A DNA stretch of 61,341 nucleotides from Dimorphilus gyrociliatus (taxonomy: Eukaryota > Annelida > Polychaeta > Dinophilidae). The stretch lies in the NCBI GenBank assembly GCA_904063045.1, contig CAJFCJ010000065.1, forward strand, positions 1-61,341. Direction: 5' to 3'. Positions 1-11,430 of the stretch are shown here, one piece after another. A model generated the notes under the pieces. That model saw nothing but the letters and a program-made list of their open reading frames with translations, was not told where the DNA came from and ran no database searches. Positions within the stretch are counted from its first letter, which is position 1. The number at the start of each line of letters is the position of its first letter. A program made the translations under genes and the position numbers.

Positions 1-230
1 AGTATACAGAAGAATTGGATACAAGTCATTATCTTGCTACAATTCAAATTGTGGAAGTACAGACGAATTGCAAAAGTTCATCTATACGGATGATAGTTGA
101 GTTAAAAAATGTACAACATTGCCATCTGATAGTTGTAATTTCTTTTCAGATTCAAAAAGACAATTGGCATTTACTCACTCTTGCGTTAATGGTCCAATTT
201 TCAATGATGTAAAATTTAAATCAATAAAAA
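1..230 (+). other. Cys-rich coding-like fragment at window edge
   Basis: One reading frame across the first 220 bases gives a cysteine-spaced peptide (CYNSNCGSTDELQ, then CTTLPSDSC) interrupted by a single TGA near base 110. The spacing looks like the ectodomain of a secreted protein whose remainder lies left of the window. The TGA could lie in a very short intron or mark a pseudogene. I recognise no family. The following 250 bases show nothing coding. Confidence 0.25.
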
Positions 231-498
231 CCAATCACATTACCAACTTTGAAAGCAATAGAAATGCATAATTGACAAAGGTTTTTTTTTAGCTTGTTGC
301 CAATGTTTAAATTTTCATACTCTTAACAATATTAATGAGTCAGCTAAAGTTAAAACTAAAACACTACATTGAAAGCGAATAACAAAGTATGATCATAAGT
401 TGATATTTAATCATCTTAAGCCTATCAATATAATCATCAATATAATCTAACCCTTTATAGAGGAGAGTAACCAGTCTCTAAATAGGCTAGATATCAGT

Positions 499-750
499 TT
501 GGCTGATACTATCACCATAAAATCGAGAAAGTCTTCCCCATCTGATCAGTATTCTATTAACTCAATGAGCTCCATTCCTTTTAGTTTTCTTCCCTTTACA
601 TTACAACCAAATGGATTTTTGAAAGTTCAATTTGAAGTAACTACTAGAAGAAAGAGAGATGTTCAGCAGACATCAGATGTTTTACCTTTGTCTGAGACAA
701 GAGTAAAAGCATTTCCGATATCAACTGGTATGAATATAAATCATTCTTAG
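499..750 (+). other. Unrecognised open frame without an ATG at its start
   Basis: An 83-codon open frame begins with a TTG-type codon, so it is not a convincing eukaryotic start. The peptide is Ser/Thr-rich with a basic RRKRD stretch. No domain, signal peptide or splice context supports it. It may be retroelement debris or chance. Confidence 0.12.
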
Positions 751-786
751 CAGTCTGATATTACATTGATACTATTCTTTAGAATA

Positions 787-1320
787 CGACAGAAAATGGC
801 CCAACTGAGACAGAAAACGGCCACAAAATTTTTGAACCTAAAATATATAAAACAAGAAATGAAAGTGTGTTTATTTGAACAATTGAATATAAATAAAGTT
901 CAGAACACTTTTCTAGAACTTCTGAGGAAGTCATCTCATGGTTTTCAAATCTTTTTCAAATTGAAAATATTTTATTTTGCAGGTTCTTATAAAGCTTTCT
1001 TTGTTATCTTAATATCTTCTTTTCTGATAACATTCTTTGATATGCTGCTATAAGATCAGCTTTCCTTCTCAATTCATCTATCACAGAATAAAATGTTCAA
1101 CTGATTGTGAAATCCCTCAACATCATTATTTGTTCTTATTGCACATTGATAGATAGACCATCTTTTTGGTGAACAAACATCATTCATAATCCAAGTTCAA
1201 AATAATCAATGAAATCAGCAAGTTTATCAATTGATTTAAGGTAATCCTTAATTTTGATAAACTCTATTTCAACTTTTACAATATTTCCCATAATTGCAAA
1301 AGGAAGCAGAACATTTTCAG
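787..1320 (-). pseudogene. Decayed MULE transposase 3' part with tandem terminal motif
   Basis: On the minus strand, bases about 1320 to 1050 translate, with stop codons, into the C-terminal catalytic region of a Mutator-like transposase. The stretch around WSIYQCAIRTNNDVEGFH matches the third-acidic-residue block (RTNN-x-x-E-x-W/F-H) seen in the intact element at 15622-18414. A helical segment precedes it, as in that protein. At 787-826 the repeated words GACAGAAAACGGCC / ACAGAAAATGGCC form the terminus of a third MULE family, also seen near 44.5, 45.1, 45.3 and 52.1 kb. No open transposase remains. Orientation and identity are clear from the motif; the outer boundary is inferred. Confidence 0.7.
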
Positions 1321-1329
1321 CAATTCATT

Positions 1330-1872
1330 TTTCAACAGAGCCTGTATGCTGTTGTGTGTCAGTATGAGTCCGTGAGAATGTATGTAAGAAGGAAGGAGTG
1401 AGTGCCTATCATGTGTCTAGGTCAGGAGATCCAAGCTCATATTTTTTTTCTTTGTAGAAAGGAAGTTTTACAAAAGAGAAAATAAAGTTTTTGAAGATTT
1501 TTTCTGTTAAAAATATTAATATGAAAAAACATGAAAAATTCACTGATAAGTTTTTAATCTATTAATCAAATATGATTTTTTTTATTGAATTTAATTTTAT
1601 TGAGGTTATCTCTTTAACAAGATATGACAGAATTAAGGAAATTTTACAGATTAAATTAAATCAGGAAGGAAATTATTTCTTTGTCCGAATTTAATGCATT
1701 TTTCTTCTTTCTTGTTCTTTTAACTCTCCTAAACTAACATATAAACATACACTAATACTCATACTTTTATACTGCCTATTGTTCAGCAACCTTTTTACTA
1801 AATCATATTCAAACATTTCAATGAATCAATTACAAAATTAACTTTTCAGATAGGTTTTCTACAAAGATTTTT

Positions 1873-1908
<36 letters not shown>

Positions 1909-1990
1909 TATCTTTGAAAATTTGCTCATATTATAAAGACAAAATAAATTAATTTATCAATGTGAATGTTAACAGATAATCTATGAATAA
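1330..1990. other. Non-coding stretch with an (AT)n microsatellite
   Basis: No coding signal is visible. A perfect (TA)n run of about 30 bases lies at roughly 1875-1905; otherwise the sequence is plain AT-rich. Confidence 0.6.
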
Positions 1991-2600
1991 TAATTGGGAA
2001 AATATTGAAAAGTTTTCCTAGTTTGGAAACTGTAGATTTGAGCAGAAATGTAAAAATTAATAAAAAGGGACTATTGAGTATTTGTCAAGGGTTAAAAAAA
2101 TCATCAACCTCTTTAAGAAGTTTAATCTTTTGTGGGTGTAAATTTATACATTTTACCCAATGGAAATCAATTAGCTCATTAAAATAAGATAATTACATTT
2201 TTTAGAAAGATTTAATGTGATTTTTAATAACATAACAGACAGAAACTAATTCAATTATGTAAAGAATTAAACAGTTTTAACATATCTTAATTTTGCATAT
2301 TGTAATTTTTCTGCTATAGAATGTAAAGAATTGGGATACTTTTTATTGAATTTATCAAAATTAGAACAGATCATTTTAAGTGGTAAATAAATGGGTGATA
2401 AGTTAGCATTCATCTAGTAATGTACTTGTACAATCATCAAAAACACTGACAAAGTGTGCATTTGCTGATTGCAATCTAACTAAAGAGCAATGTATTTATA
2501 TTGCATGTGTTCTGAAAAAAATGTGACAATATCCACTTCATAGATTTGAATTTCAATACAAATATGGGTGATGGAAATATTATTACGCACCAATTACATA
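1990..2600 (+). pseudogene. LRR (ribonuclease-inhibitor type) pseudogene
   Basis: Three successive pieces in changing frames show RI-type leucine-rich repeats. These are LETVDLSRN...GLLSICQGLKKSSTSLRSL at 2005-2187, LNFAYCNFSAIECKELG near 2290-2380, and ADCNLTKEQ followed by DLNFNTNMGDGN near 2450-2580. Stops and frame changes separate them. The repeats resemble the better-preserved ORF at 23616-24026 (ICKGLQMSSNSLKNLQL), so they belong to one local family. NLR-type receptors use such repeats, but no NACHT or other partner domain is present. Confidence 0.6.
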
Positions 2601-3880
2601 TCCTAATGGATAAACATTTAAAATAAACAGGAAATGCAATTGCTTATTTCCCAATCCTATATAAAGATGTAGTTGTTCCTAATCATAGTAGTCATTTGTG
2701 TGTCATAACTTGCTGATGCGTCTCTTTGGTATTGATGTCTAAAACATAGTTTTTACACTTTTATTATTATTTGTGAGTACTTTGATAAACTGGCAATTGT
2801 TTGGAAAGGATCAATACAGTTTTATCGGGCCAGAAATTTCTAGAATTTCAATATAACATAATAACAATTGATTTTTCTCAAGTAACCTTAAAATAAGGAA
2901 GATATGATTTGATAAAATACTTTAGATAAGTGCAAAATGTGTCTTATTAATTGTAAAAACAAAACTGGCAAATTCAAAATGAAAATTGTCACCACTTTGA
3001 AGGAAATATCTGATCATCTGCTTGTTAGATGAGTTATCTTTTAATCTTGTATCTACACAGTTTCTTCTGTAGTCATAGACATATTCGTTTCAAAGAACAA
3101 TCAATAAATAATATATGCTAAAATTACATGTTGTGTTGAAATGTTAGGCCTTGTAGAAGAATATGTAAATTGTTTAAAATATTCATTCAATTCTTGCTAA
3201 ATGCTCCCATGACATTCAAGAAAGATTGATTTAGGTTGGAGCCGTATTATACAATTAACAATCTTGCAAATATCAGTTTTTAATAAAATGATGATAAAAT
3301 GATGCCCAGAACATCTTTACATACCCCAACACATTTTTTTCTTAGTATGTTTTTTTCTCAAGCCCATCCATTTCTATTATTAATACGAAATTTTGAAAAT
3401 CCCACAATTGGAATATTTTAACCTGAAAATTCAAATATTCTTTTTTCCCTGTTTTTTCATCTTTTTAAGACAAGATTTTTTATAAACATCAATAAGGGAA
3501 GCTTCCTTATTTAATTCATTAACCAATTGGTAAAAAGATCTGATTATGGTAATGTGATATAGTCTATCAAATCAGAATGTCTGTTTGTTGCTTTCATTTC
3601 ATGCTCAGTTAAATTGAAGATTGTTGGTACAGTAGTAGAATGAAGGAAAGGTATTTCTGATATCTTTTTTAATGTTGTCCTCCCATTATTCACATTTGAT
3701 TGATAAGCTTTACTGTATCCCAAACTCTAAAAATAAATCTAGCTCATTTAATTTGTAGCCAAATTAAAAAATTTATCTCAACTGAATCTTTCGATAGAGT
3801 GCCACAACATTTCAGCCCATTTTAAGGCATGCATACTGTGCACTTAGAAATAATAACAATGATATTTCAACTTTAGATAT
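2600..3880. other. Intergenic, no confident gene
   Basis: No gene is recognisable. Minus-strand bases about 3725-3550 hold an unbroken frame of roughly 58 codons (including SEIPFLHSTTVPTIFNLTEH) that I cannot assign. At 3800-3842 a short CATTTCAGCCCATTTTAAGG-like block resembles the family-2 MULE terminus found at 12556 and 47113, so it may be a solo end. Confidence 0.4.
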
Positions 3881-3884
3881 ATTT

Positions 3885-4032
3885 GAACTTTAGAAAGGCT
3901 TCTATTTTGTAGCAATTATAATACAGAAACGTTTATAGGAATTTTAAATGGGAATTTGGAAAGACTTTTATTTAGTAGAATTAGATTCCAGAATTTTAGA
4001 AAGACCTTTATTTTGTAGGAAATAGATTTTTT
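3885..4032. repeat. Imperfect tandem repeat of about 60 bp
   Basis: A unit containing 'TTTAGAAAGRCTTYTATTT' followed by TAG recurs three times (near 3890, 3957 and 3996), spaced 40-70 bases apart. No function is evident. Confidence 0.5.
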
Positions 4033-5800
4033 GATCATAACAGATTGTTCAACTATGGAATTAACAAAGGAACAAACAGTATAGAAAAAATGCATGTCAA
4101 ACTTATTATATCCTATTCAAAAACAGATGAGGCAGGCATGTTTTTGCAGTGCCGCATGTTGGTGTACTGCTCTTGCAGGATCTGGACAGTTGACCCCATT
4201 AGGACAGTTAACCTCTATAGTCACTTACTTGATTTTTGAGTGTTGGTATGCAATATCTTTCTTAACCCCATGGTGGAGTAAGTGTAGAAAAATACTACTA
4301 AAACCATTCAGAAACAGATACCAAAGACTAAGTTTGATGAAGCAGTAGCCTTAAAATCAAATCGGAAAAAAATAGAGAAGAATCACCAACATAGAGAAAT
4401 AATGGAAAAATTCAACAGATTTAGAGAAAAAGCACAGTTGAAAATAGTCCTGAAAAAGAAAATACAGAGAAGTAAAGAAGTAATGGATGATGTATATTCA
4501 CAAGTTGATATTGTCATTAAGTCAAGAATTACAATGCAAATATCATAAGAAAAACTAAAAATCAATTTAAGATTATTAAAAAAAATTGGACAGTTGAGTC
4601 ATCTCAATGTGAAATGATCACAGACGTCAACCAATCCAAAGTGCAATGGAAAGGCCTCAGTCTGACGAAGCTACCTTATTGATCGTAGCAATTCCTTCTG
4701 CCAGGTAAGTACGCTTTTCATGGGTTCACACCTTGAGTATTATTTTAACTTTTGTATCTAGAGATGGCGCAGGGTAGATACAAAATTAATAGAAGAGTTC
4801 AATTTGTGACTTTTTCTCTTTTTAATATATGAACACTGTCTTTGAGAATTAGATATTCAATGGCATATTTTCTACTTAGATTCACATGATGTAACAGAAA
4901 CATTAATGGAATGTCTAAATCAAATTATGATAAATTGGGTTACACAGGAATAGAACAGTAGGTGTTTATATACTTTCAGGTTTATCCCTGATATTCAATC
5001 ATCACCTTGGTGAATTTTGTCTATTTCTTTACTAACAGTAAGTCATAAGGTTCAATATTTAGGAGGATTTATTGAGATACACCTTGGCCATACCTTATCT
5101 ATAATGGATCCTAGCTCTGACTAATTGAAATATAATTCAACCATCTATTATTGGGCTTTCTTACATAGATTTTTAGGTAAGATTGTTATTAGCTGTGTAG
5201 AATAATATAATTAAAGCATAAAATATAATGAAAGCTGTAGATCAGGCGTAGATGACTTTGATACAGACACACCTTGCTTTATCAACAATACCAATACAGT
5301 TGACAACATGGTAAAGTACACACAGCTGTCAAAGCATCTATTGACTTTTCTACTCCATTTTAAGCATAACTCTGAAGCACTACCAAATATAGGTCTTATG
5401 GTGAGAGAAAGACTATAAGCTATATGATGTAAATCTTTCACAATAAATTTGAATTAAACCAACTATAACTTTATTAATAAACCCTCACCATGAGCCATAA
5501 GACTTAATCTGAAAGCCACTATTATAGCCACAAGGTAATGTTATAGCAATTTTATACCTCATTGAGTACAGTTTTACCATCAACAGGTATGGTTTCACTC
5601 CCAAAAAATGAGCACTTTTTTATAAGCTTTGTTTGATTTTTTTTATTCTGTCTATTAACTTTTAGTATATTTAACCTCTTACCCTCTTTTTACTGTTCAA
5701 CACCTATCCAGTCGTTAATATTTTAATAACTTATACTATTCAAATTAGTTCTTAACAGTAATGTATTACTTATTAACATTATGCAAAACAGAGAGAATAG
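4033..5800. other. Intergenic, short unassigned frames only
   Basis: Several frames of 60-85 codons overlap here on both strands with no recognisable domain and many stops in register. A splice-donor-like site (CAG|GTAAGT) occurs near 4701, but I could not connect it to an exon. The stretch probably contains old repeats. Confidence 0.4.
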
Positions 5801-5822
5801 AATAATTCAAAAAAAGTCTGTT

Positions 5823-6666
5823 TTAGTCTTGCTCCTTTTTCTTTTTTTGTTTATAATTCCATATGCGGCCAATTTGAGAGAATCCTATTATTGCCACTAA
5901 AATGTTGAACAAAGGTAAACTTAAAGCTGCCGGAGATATAAGTAGGGAATGTCTTGCCCAGATGCATCCTGCAAAACCAGATAGGTAACACATTGTCTAT
6001 CTTATAATTAATCAGTTGATGACAAAAAGAGGTTTGGTTTGACATTCATAACTTCTTATAAAGTGGACAACAGGAGTGTATGGACACCGTAAATTTTGAT
6101 AGGCCAACTTTTAATTAATGGTTATGGTATTTTCTATAAAAAATATATTAGGTATAAACATACCTAACTGCTGTTTTAAAGAAATTTATATAAAATGGCA
6201 AGTTGAACCTATTATTAAACACTAAAAAAATAAAAAAAGTAATCTTTTTTCATCGTGAAAAGATTTTTAATATTTGGCCTATAAAAATTTGAGGTGTTCC
6301 AACGTACCTGTTGTTTACTTTATAACCACGCGAAAAAATGAAAATACCTATTGCAGCCAGGGAAACAGATTGGGGGAGGCTCAAATATTCAGCTGGTCGG
6401 GCATAGTCAGCTAGACCAGCTATAACTAACCCCTGTAAATACAATCAAAGTTTTATTACAGTAAATAATGTTTATTTAACCATTGTATACCCATTTGAAA
6501 GTTGGTGCCCAATAAAATGTTATTTTTGGACCTGAAATTACATATTGTTAATAACATCATATTCAAAATTATTCTTTCTACCTGATTCATGCTTCCGAAA
6601 CGGTTGTAATCTCCGTGGAACGAATTTACCAATGTTATTTATCAATGATCTATATACCTTTGCCAT
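5823..6666 (-). CDS. MPC2: Mitochondrial pyruvate carrier subunit 2-like protein (4 exons)
   Basis: Four minus-strand exons (6582-6666, 6491-6531, 6348-6432, 5823-5968) join in frame through GT-AG introns of 50, 58 and 379 nt. They give 118 residues, close to the usual 120-130 for MPC2. Diagnostic blocks are FVPRRLQPF near residue 15, FYWAPTFKW near 40, GLADYARPAEYLS near 48-60, a CIWARHSLLISP segment and the GRIWNYKQKKK tail. These match the family's HPAGP / FFWAP-x-x-KW / ARP-x-E / W-x-R-x-S pattern. MPC2 pairs with MPC1 in the inner mitochondrial membrane to import pyruvate; no MPC1 gene is in this window. The start ATG at 6666 is the first in frame. The gene is intact, and each exon alone is too short to stand out. 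Confidence 0.93.
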
Positions 6667-7740
6667 TTTGTTCAACCGGTCACTATTGATTTTGTTCAAG
6701 TTTGAGACCGGTTGATCAAAATGTGGTCTAGTTTTTTTAGTCTATTCAGACATTCAGGATTGAGAAAAAGAAATTGCCAGAAGATTGGCAAGTTGTAGTT
6801 CTACTACTACAATAAGTCAGGACGCTTTCAATAAAATTTATCAAGAGAAGAGACACTTAATGGTGCAAATTCCATAATGGCTTCATCTAATCTGGGCAAA
6901 GAATTTATTTCCTACAAAATAGAGTTCTTTTTGTAAATCAAAATTTACAGGTGTACATTTTTTTATAAAGTCCACTTTATTCAGGAGATTAAAAAAATAA
7001 CCATTATTGATTTGAGATAAAAACCAATACATTATTAAGCATAGCTTGTTATAGATTGGAAATCAGACAACCTTTTTCTCAAGGTTGTCTGGTGTTCACG
7101 TAAACCAAATATGTAAAACCCTAGGAAAGATGTTGTTGAAAACGGCAATGATTTTACTCTAATCATAACCTTAAGACCTAACATTAAAACTAACCCTAAA
7201 CCTAACCCTGCCAACAACTAACTTCACCCATCAATGTAAACTTTAAAGCTCCATAAAGCGGAAACCACTAGGCCAATTTGGCTCAAATTCCGTACAGTGG
7301 TTCAACTCGTTGATATTTGTAAAAGATTTCAAGTTAATCAGAGATAATTGAATTTTTCTATATTTAGATTGTCAGCAATCTAAGCCTCTGGATTGGCAAA
7401 CCCTAACCTCATGACCTAAACCTTTAATTAGGAGCCATCTATGTTTGCTATACATCTTGATCTCATGCCAAATATTTTGAACATTATCTATGAACTTTAA
7501 TGCTTATTAAAAAAAAACCTGATAAAAAAAGATTAATTAGATTTTTGTTTCTCGAAATTGTTTTAGCTCAATTATGGTTAATTGGCTGGTGAGTTCTCTT
7601 CTTCCTTTCCCATAGTATACATTTAATGCCATTTTCCTTATGTAGAATCAATCACTGTTCTTTCTCTGTTGAGTACTGTTAGATAGATGACATTTACTTT
7701 CATAATGAAAGTAAAACAGGAAGTTTAAAAGTTGTTGTTT
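6667..7740. other. Intergenic; short hairpin and telomere-like words
   Basis: No gene is seen. An 11-bp perfect stem with a 6-base loop lies at 7064-7091 (CAGACAACCTT...AAGGTTGTCTG). At about 7185-7212 degenerate CCCTAA/ACCTAACCCT words occur, similar to those inside the TTAGGG-bearing short elements elsewhere in the window. Confidence 0.4.
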
Positions 7741-7828
7741 GTACTTTGTTGTATTGTAATTGTAAGAATTTCTGCTTCTTCAGAACAGTATTTGTCCTTT
7801 CTAATTATTTATCAACTTACCAAAGTAC
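7741..7828. mobile_element. 88-bp MITE-like foldback element
   Basis: The element starts GTACTTTG and ends CAAAGTAC (8-bp terminal inverted repeat). A copy of exactly the same length, with the same ends and internal 'TTGTATTGTAATTGTA' (here) or its one-base variant, lies at 44339-44426. Degenerate or truncated copies are at 11757-11846 (with a mirror near 34770-34858) and at 47003. It has no coding capacity. Confidence 0.6.
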
Positions 7829-7950
7829 TCAAACAAATAGAAAATGAGTTTCTAGTTCTAAACAAACAAGTTTAAACAACAGGCTGACATGTTGAAGATG
7901 ATGTGCCACTTTACTTCCCATGACATTAGGAGTTGTGGCTTCCACTAGTG

Positions 7951-10349
7951 ATGACTGTAATGGTGATCTGTGGCTGCATCCACTCAATAACAGTTCCGAA
8001 ACCATCCTACCAAGGTGCACATGTTACAAGTGCAAACATTACCTTAACATTTAAACCACCATTATACTTTTGTTCTAACCAACTACCAAGCCAGGCATTT
8101 GATCTAGCAGATGAGCCAACTTGTAATATAGAATCACAAGAAACCAAGACAATTACAGCTGATATCTATGAATTGAACTTGGAAGAAATTGAAACAAGAG
8201 CAGTAAAATGTCAAGTGTATCTAAGAACTAATTTTTACACTTACTATTTCTTTGGAGCAAAGAAGAGGAGAATTGTTAACTCAGTTGTCAAAGTAACTCA
8301 TGATCAATGTAGACAGATGGTAAAAGACAAACAATCTTTTCAAGGAAAACCTGTAATGGTGAAAAGAAACACTTGGATCCACCAAGATCAGTTTCCTGCT
8401 GCCTACACATGGCCAACAACTACCAAGGTGCTGGAATACACCACAATTATCCAGTTTGGCAAAGCATATTGGCAACCTCCTAATATGAAAATTACAACTA
8501 ATCTGGACTACCTGGAAGATTGTTTACCAGGGCAGTCCTATTGTGAAACAGAAGAGGCAATTATTGTCTTTAGGAACCTCAAGAATAATTACACACTTGG
8601 GCAACAATCACCATGGATAAAAATTAGCAACAGAATTAGTTGTATCAAATTTGCTGGTCACTATTCTTGTCCAGGGTATTCTATTCTGGACATCCCTTAT
8701 CAAGATAAGTTTATTGATGGAATTGGTGGTCCTGGAACAAAAGTACTAGTACCACTGGAGGAACAGAGTTTAATACAGGAAACAAGCAAGGAACACCTAT
8801 ACAATTTGCTACAATATCAGAAGATTGGCAAAAATGAAGAAAAACGACTATTAAACTATCCCAATAAAGTTAAAGAACAAATTATACTATACAAGCGAAA
8901 CAACCCCTTACCAAGTCTTAACCAATGGTACAGAGAAACAAACACAAAGTATAAACTAATGAGAAATAAAGGCACACTCAAGGAAGTTGTGATATATCAT
9001 CTACAACAACCCATTAGTCCATCTTACTGGGAGCTGGATAACTATTATATCCAAGAAATGCTGCAAGCAGTCAATTGGACAAGGGCAACAAGACAATCTG
9101 TCACGATTTCAAAATATGTATACAGTGAGAAAAGAATCAAAAAGAAGGTATTACCAACATTGGGCATATGGTATAAAGGACCACCAGCCAGAGAATTTAA
9201 GATTACCTATGAAGGAATTTATTTTACTCTACACATGAGAATGGCTAAAAAAGCAGATGAAGAAGGAAGCAAAACTGAAACATAAGATAAGTAAAAACCC
9301 ATACCACAAATTCCCATTGGAAATGAGAGAAGCTGCCCAAACATCTACCTTACTACATGGTATTGATTCAAATTTTAAGAATTTAAAAAAGTTTACCCAA
9401 CAGCTGTCAAGTCTTCTCTGCAATCAATTTGTTCAAAGAAGCAGAATGATGGCATTACTAGCAAATTTGGATCCTCAATTGACCACAGTGTTAACAAATG
9501 AGTTGGGAATGCACAGTAGTCAGATGGGAGAATTAGCTATAATTAAACAATGTTCACCAATAGCCTCAACAGAAGTAGTTTGTGACTTAAGCATGATAAA
9601 AAAGAATAACAAATGTTCTCAATTTTTACTTGTCACCATGAACAACCTGCTTTTCCAAGTAGAACCAGTTACTCATGTTTTACAGCAAGTCAATCCTGAA
9701 GAGATTACCTATAATGAGTGTAAGTCTAACAAGTTATTCTACAAAACAACTCACAACCCATTAAATCCTATAAGAAACCAACCAATGAAAGACAAAACGT
9801 ATGTGTATTATTCAGAAAGAGGATGCAGATTTCACACTGTGTCTGCAAAATCCATGCAGTTACATATCCACAATCACCTTTCTGAACCAAAAATTGAAAT
9901 TGCCAGATTAGCTGATCTACTCCACCATGGGGTAAAGAAGGATATTGCATACCAGCACTCAAAAATTAAGCAAGTTATCAGTTCACTGGAACAGAAGCAG
10001 GCAAGGTATGATAACATGGTCACTGTTGTACCCAACAGAGAAAAATGGCATTGTACCCAATTTATCTGGAATTAAAAAGTTTTTCCATAGTTGGTACTAT
10101 AAACCTGGGAAAACACTTTATGTTATCATACGAAATATTTGTTTGAGTATTGTAGTGTCAATGGTATGTATCATCATTTTCAACTATATTATTGGAAGAA
10201 GAAAACAAAGAGAAGAAATTGCTACCCCAAGTGAGAGCACAGATAACTCTCCTGAAAACCCAAAACTAATGAAACAAAGTTGTAGCTTTAGTCAACATCA
10301 AACTAATGAAGAAGAACAACCACCTGTAATTCTCATTAAATCAAGATGA
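7951..10349 (+). pseudogene. Retroelement envelope-like glycoprotein gene, two frame breaks
   Basis: Coding runs in three successive frames: about 7951-9285, 9257-10075 and 9945-10349. The frame changes fall near 9.27 and 10.04 kb, so the copy as given cannot make one protein. The first part begins with a hydrophobic leader (VMTVMVICGC) after an ATG at 7951; the earlier in-frame TTG at 7933 is not a likely start. Cysteine-bearing ectodomain sequence and N-glycosylation sites follow. The last frame carries a membrane span (LSIVVSMVCIIIFNYII) and a basic, Ser-rich tail. A polypurine tract and an LTR follow directly, which supports an env position. Gag and pol are absent upstream. The glycoprotein class is unresolved; a link to BEL/Pao or chuvirus-type envelopes is only a guess. 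Frames are described, not joined. Confidence 0.65.
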
Positions 10350-10365
10350 AGGGACTCATCTTCAC

Positions 10366-10983
10366 AAAGAAGGGGGAAGTTGTACAACTTTGGTTATATT
10401 TTACATGCTTGAACTCTATTATTTTATGCAACATATACATGTACATCTTAAAACCTACACAAGAAAATGCTATAACATTGGCCAAACATAAGTCTGATTA
10501 GTCAGCTTGAAGATTCATCTTTAATTACCAATAAAGGTTTGGCCAAGTTATAATTTAATTAACTTGCCTAGGGTGTGGCCAAGTTATAATTCAATTAACC
10601 TTCCTAAATGTTGAACCTTGTAACATCCTGTTACTAAAGATAAATATGAACTACACATTTCGGCAACTGTAAAGTGATGATTGGATGTCAGAGACAAACC
10701 TCAAAGTATATAAATCCTCATTATTCTCATTTGGCATGCAGCTTCCATCTGGACCCAAGGACCTGGGAAAATCATCTGGAAACAACCTCCACTGGAACCA
10801 TCCATCTACTCCTCAACATTAGAAGACAGTTTGGTAATTTGGCAACCTGCTTTTACAAACTATCTACTCTGCTATCGAACTCTCATATTGTTACTTGCTT
10901 AAGTATTATTATTGCGAATAAACCATTTTAATTTAAACATTTGTTTAAAGGTTCGAGTAGAACCAGTATTGTTATAACTTGCA
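10366..10983 (+). mobile_element. Polypurine tract and 3' LTR of the env-bearing element
   Basis: A polypurine tract (AAAGAAGGGGGAAG, 10366-10379) is followed at 10381 by TGTACAAC, a typical LTR start. A TATA-like TATATAAAT lies near 10707 and an AATAAA signal at 10917-10922, so the U3/R layout is plausible. The right end is uncertain (about 10970-10983). No matching 5' LTR was found upstream of 7951, so the element is 5'-truncated. The left palindrome arm begins only about 35 bases downstream. Confidence 0.6.
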
Positions 10984-11019
10984 AACGCATAGATTTTGCC
11001 AGCAAGAGCAGTACATTAT

Positions 11020-11430
11020 CAACACTGTTGCTTTGATGAAAGCATTGGTTTTATTGTTGGTAAAGCTATTGGAAATAATCCACATTTGGAAGATATTACT
11101 TTGGAAGATAATTAATTTAGATTAAATGTTGTAAAAGAAATATTTCAGAATATAAAAGACAATTGGTCCAATTTGAAAGCACTTACCCTCTCAAAATGTT
11201 TCCTTGATGGCAGTATTGGTGTGGTTATGGGTGAAGGTCTTGATAGTAATACACATTTGGAAAAATTACTTTTGACAATATAATTAATTGAGTCAGATGT
11301 TGGGCAAAAGGCACTTTGAAATATTAGTGACAATTGTTCTAATCTGATTCTATGCTTACTATTTGCTGATGACAACTGTGTTTTACTTTCTGGTAAAGGA
11401 ATTGGTTGCATTCTTCATTTTGGATAACTG
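11020..11430 (+). pseudogene. LRR pseudogene fragment (left arm edge)
   Basis: Translation with in-frame stops gives RI-type LRR repeats (GKAIGNNPHLEDITLEDN, then DNWSNLKALTLSKCFLD, then GLDSNTHLEKLLL). Its N-terminal continuation exists only beyond the right arm (35600-35854), so the left copy is cut at the arm edge. It appears non-functional. Confidence 0.65.

Noticed and set aside
1875-1905. Structured RNA in the AT-rich hairpin-prone stretch
   Set aside because: It is a plain (TA)n microsatellite.
5211-5441. 76-codon minus-strand ORF
   Set aside because: No domain, signal or splice support; length is compatible with chance in this composition.
11145-11411. Minus-strand 88-codon ORF and its mirror 35204-35470
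   Set aside because: Antisense to LRR-type repeats on the other strand; no independent support.
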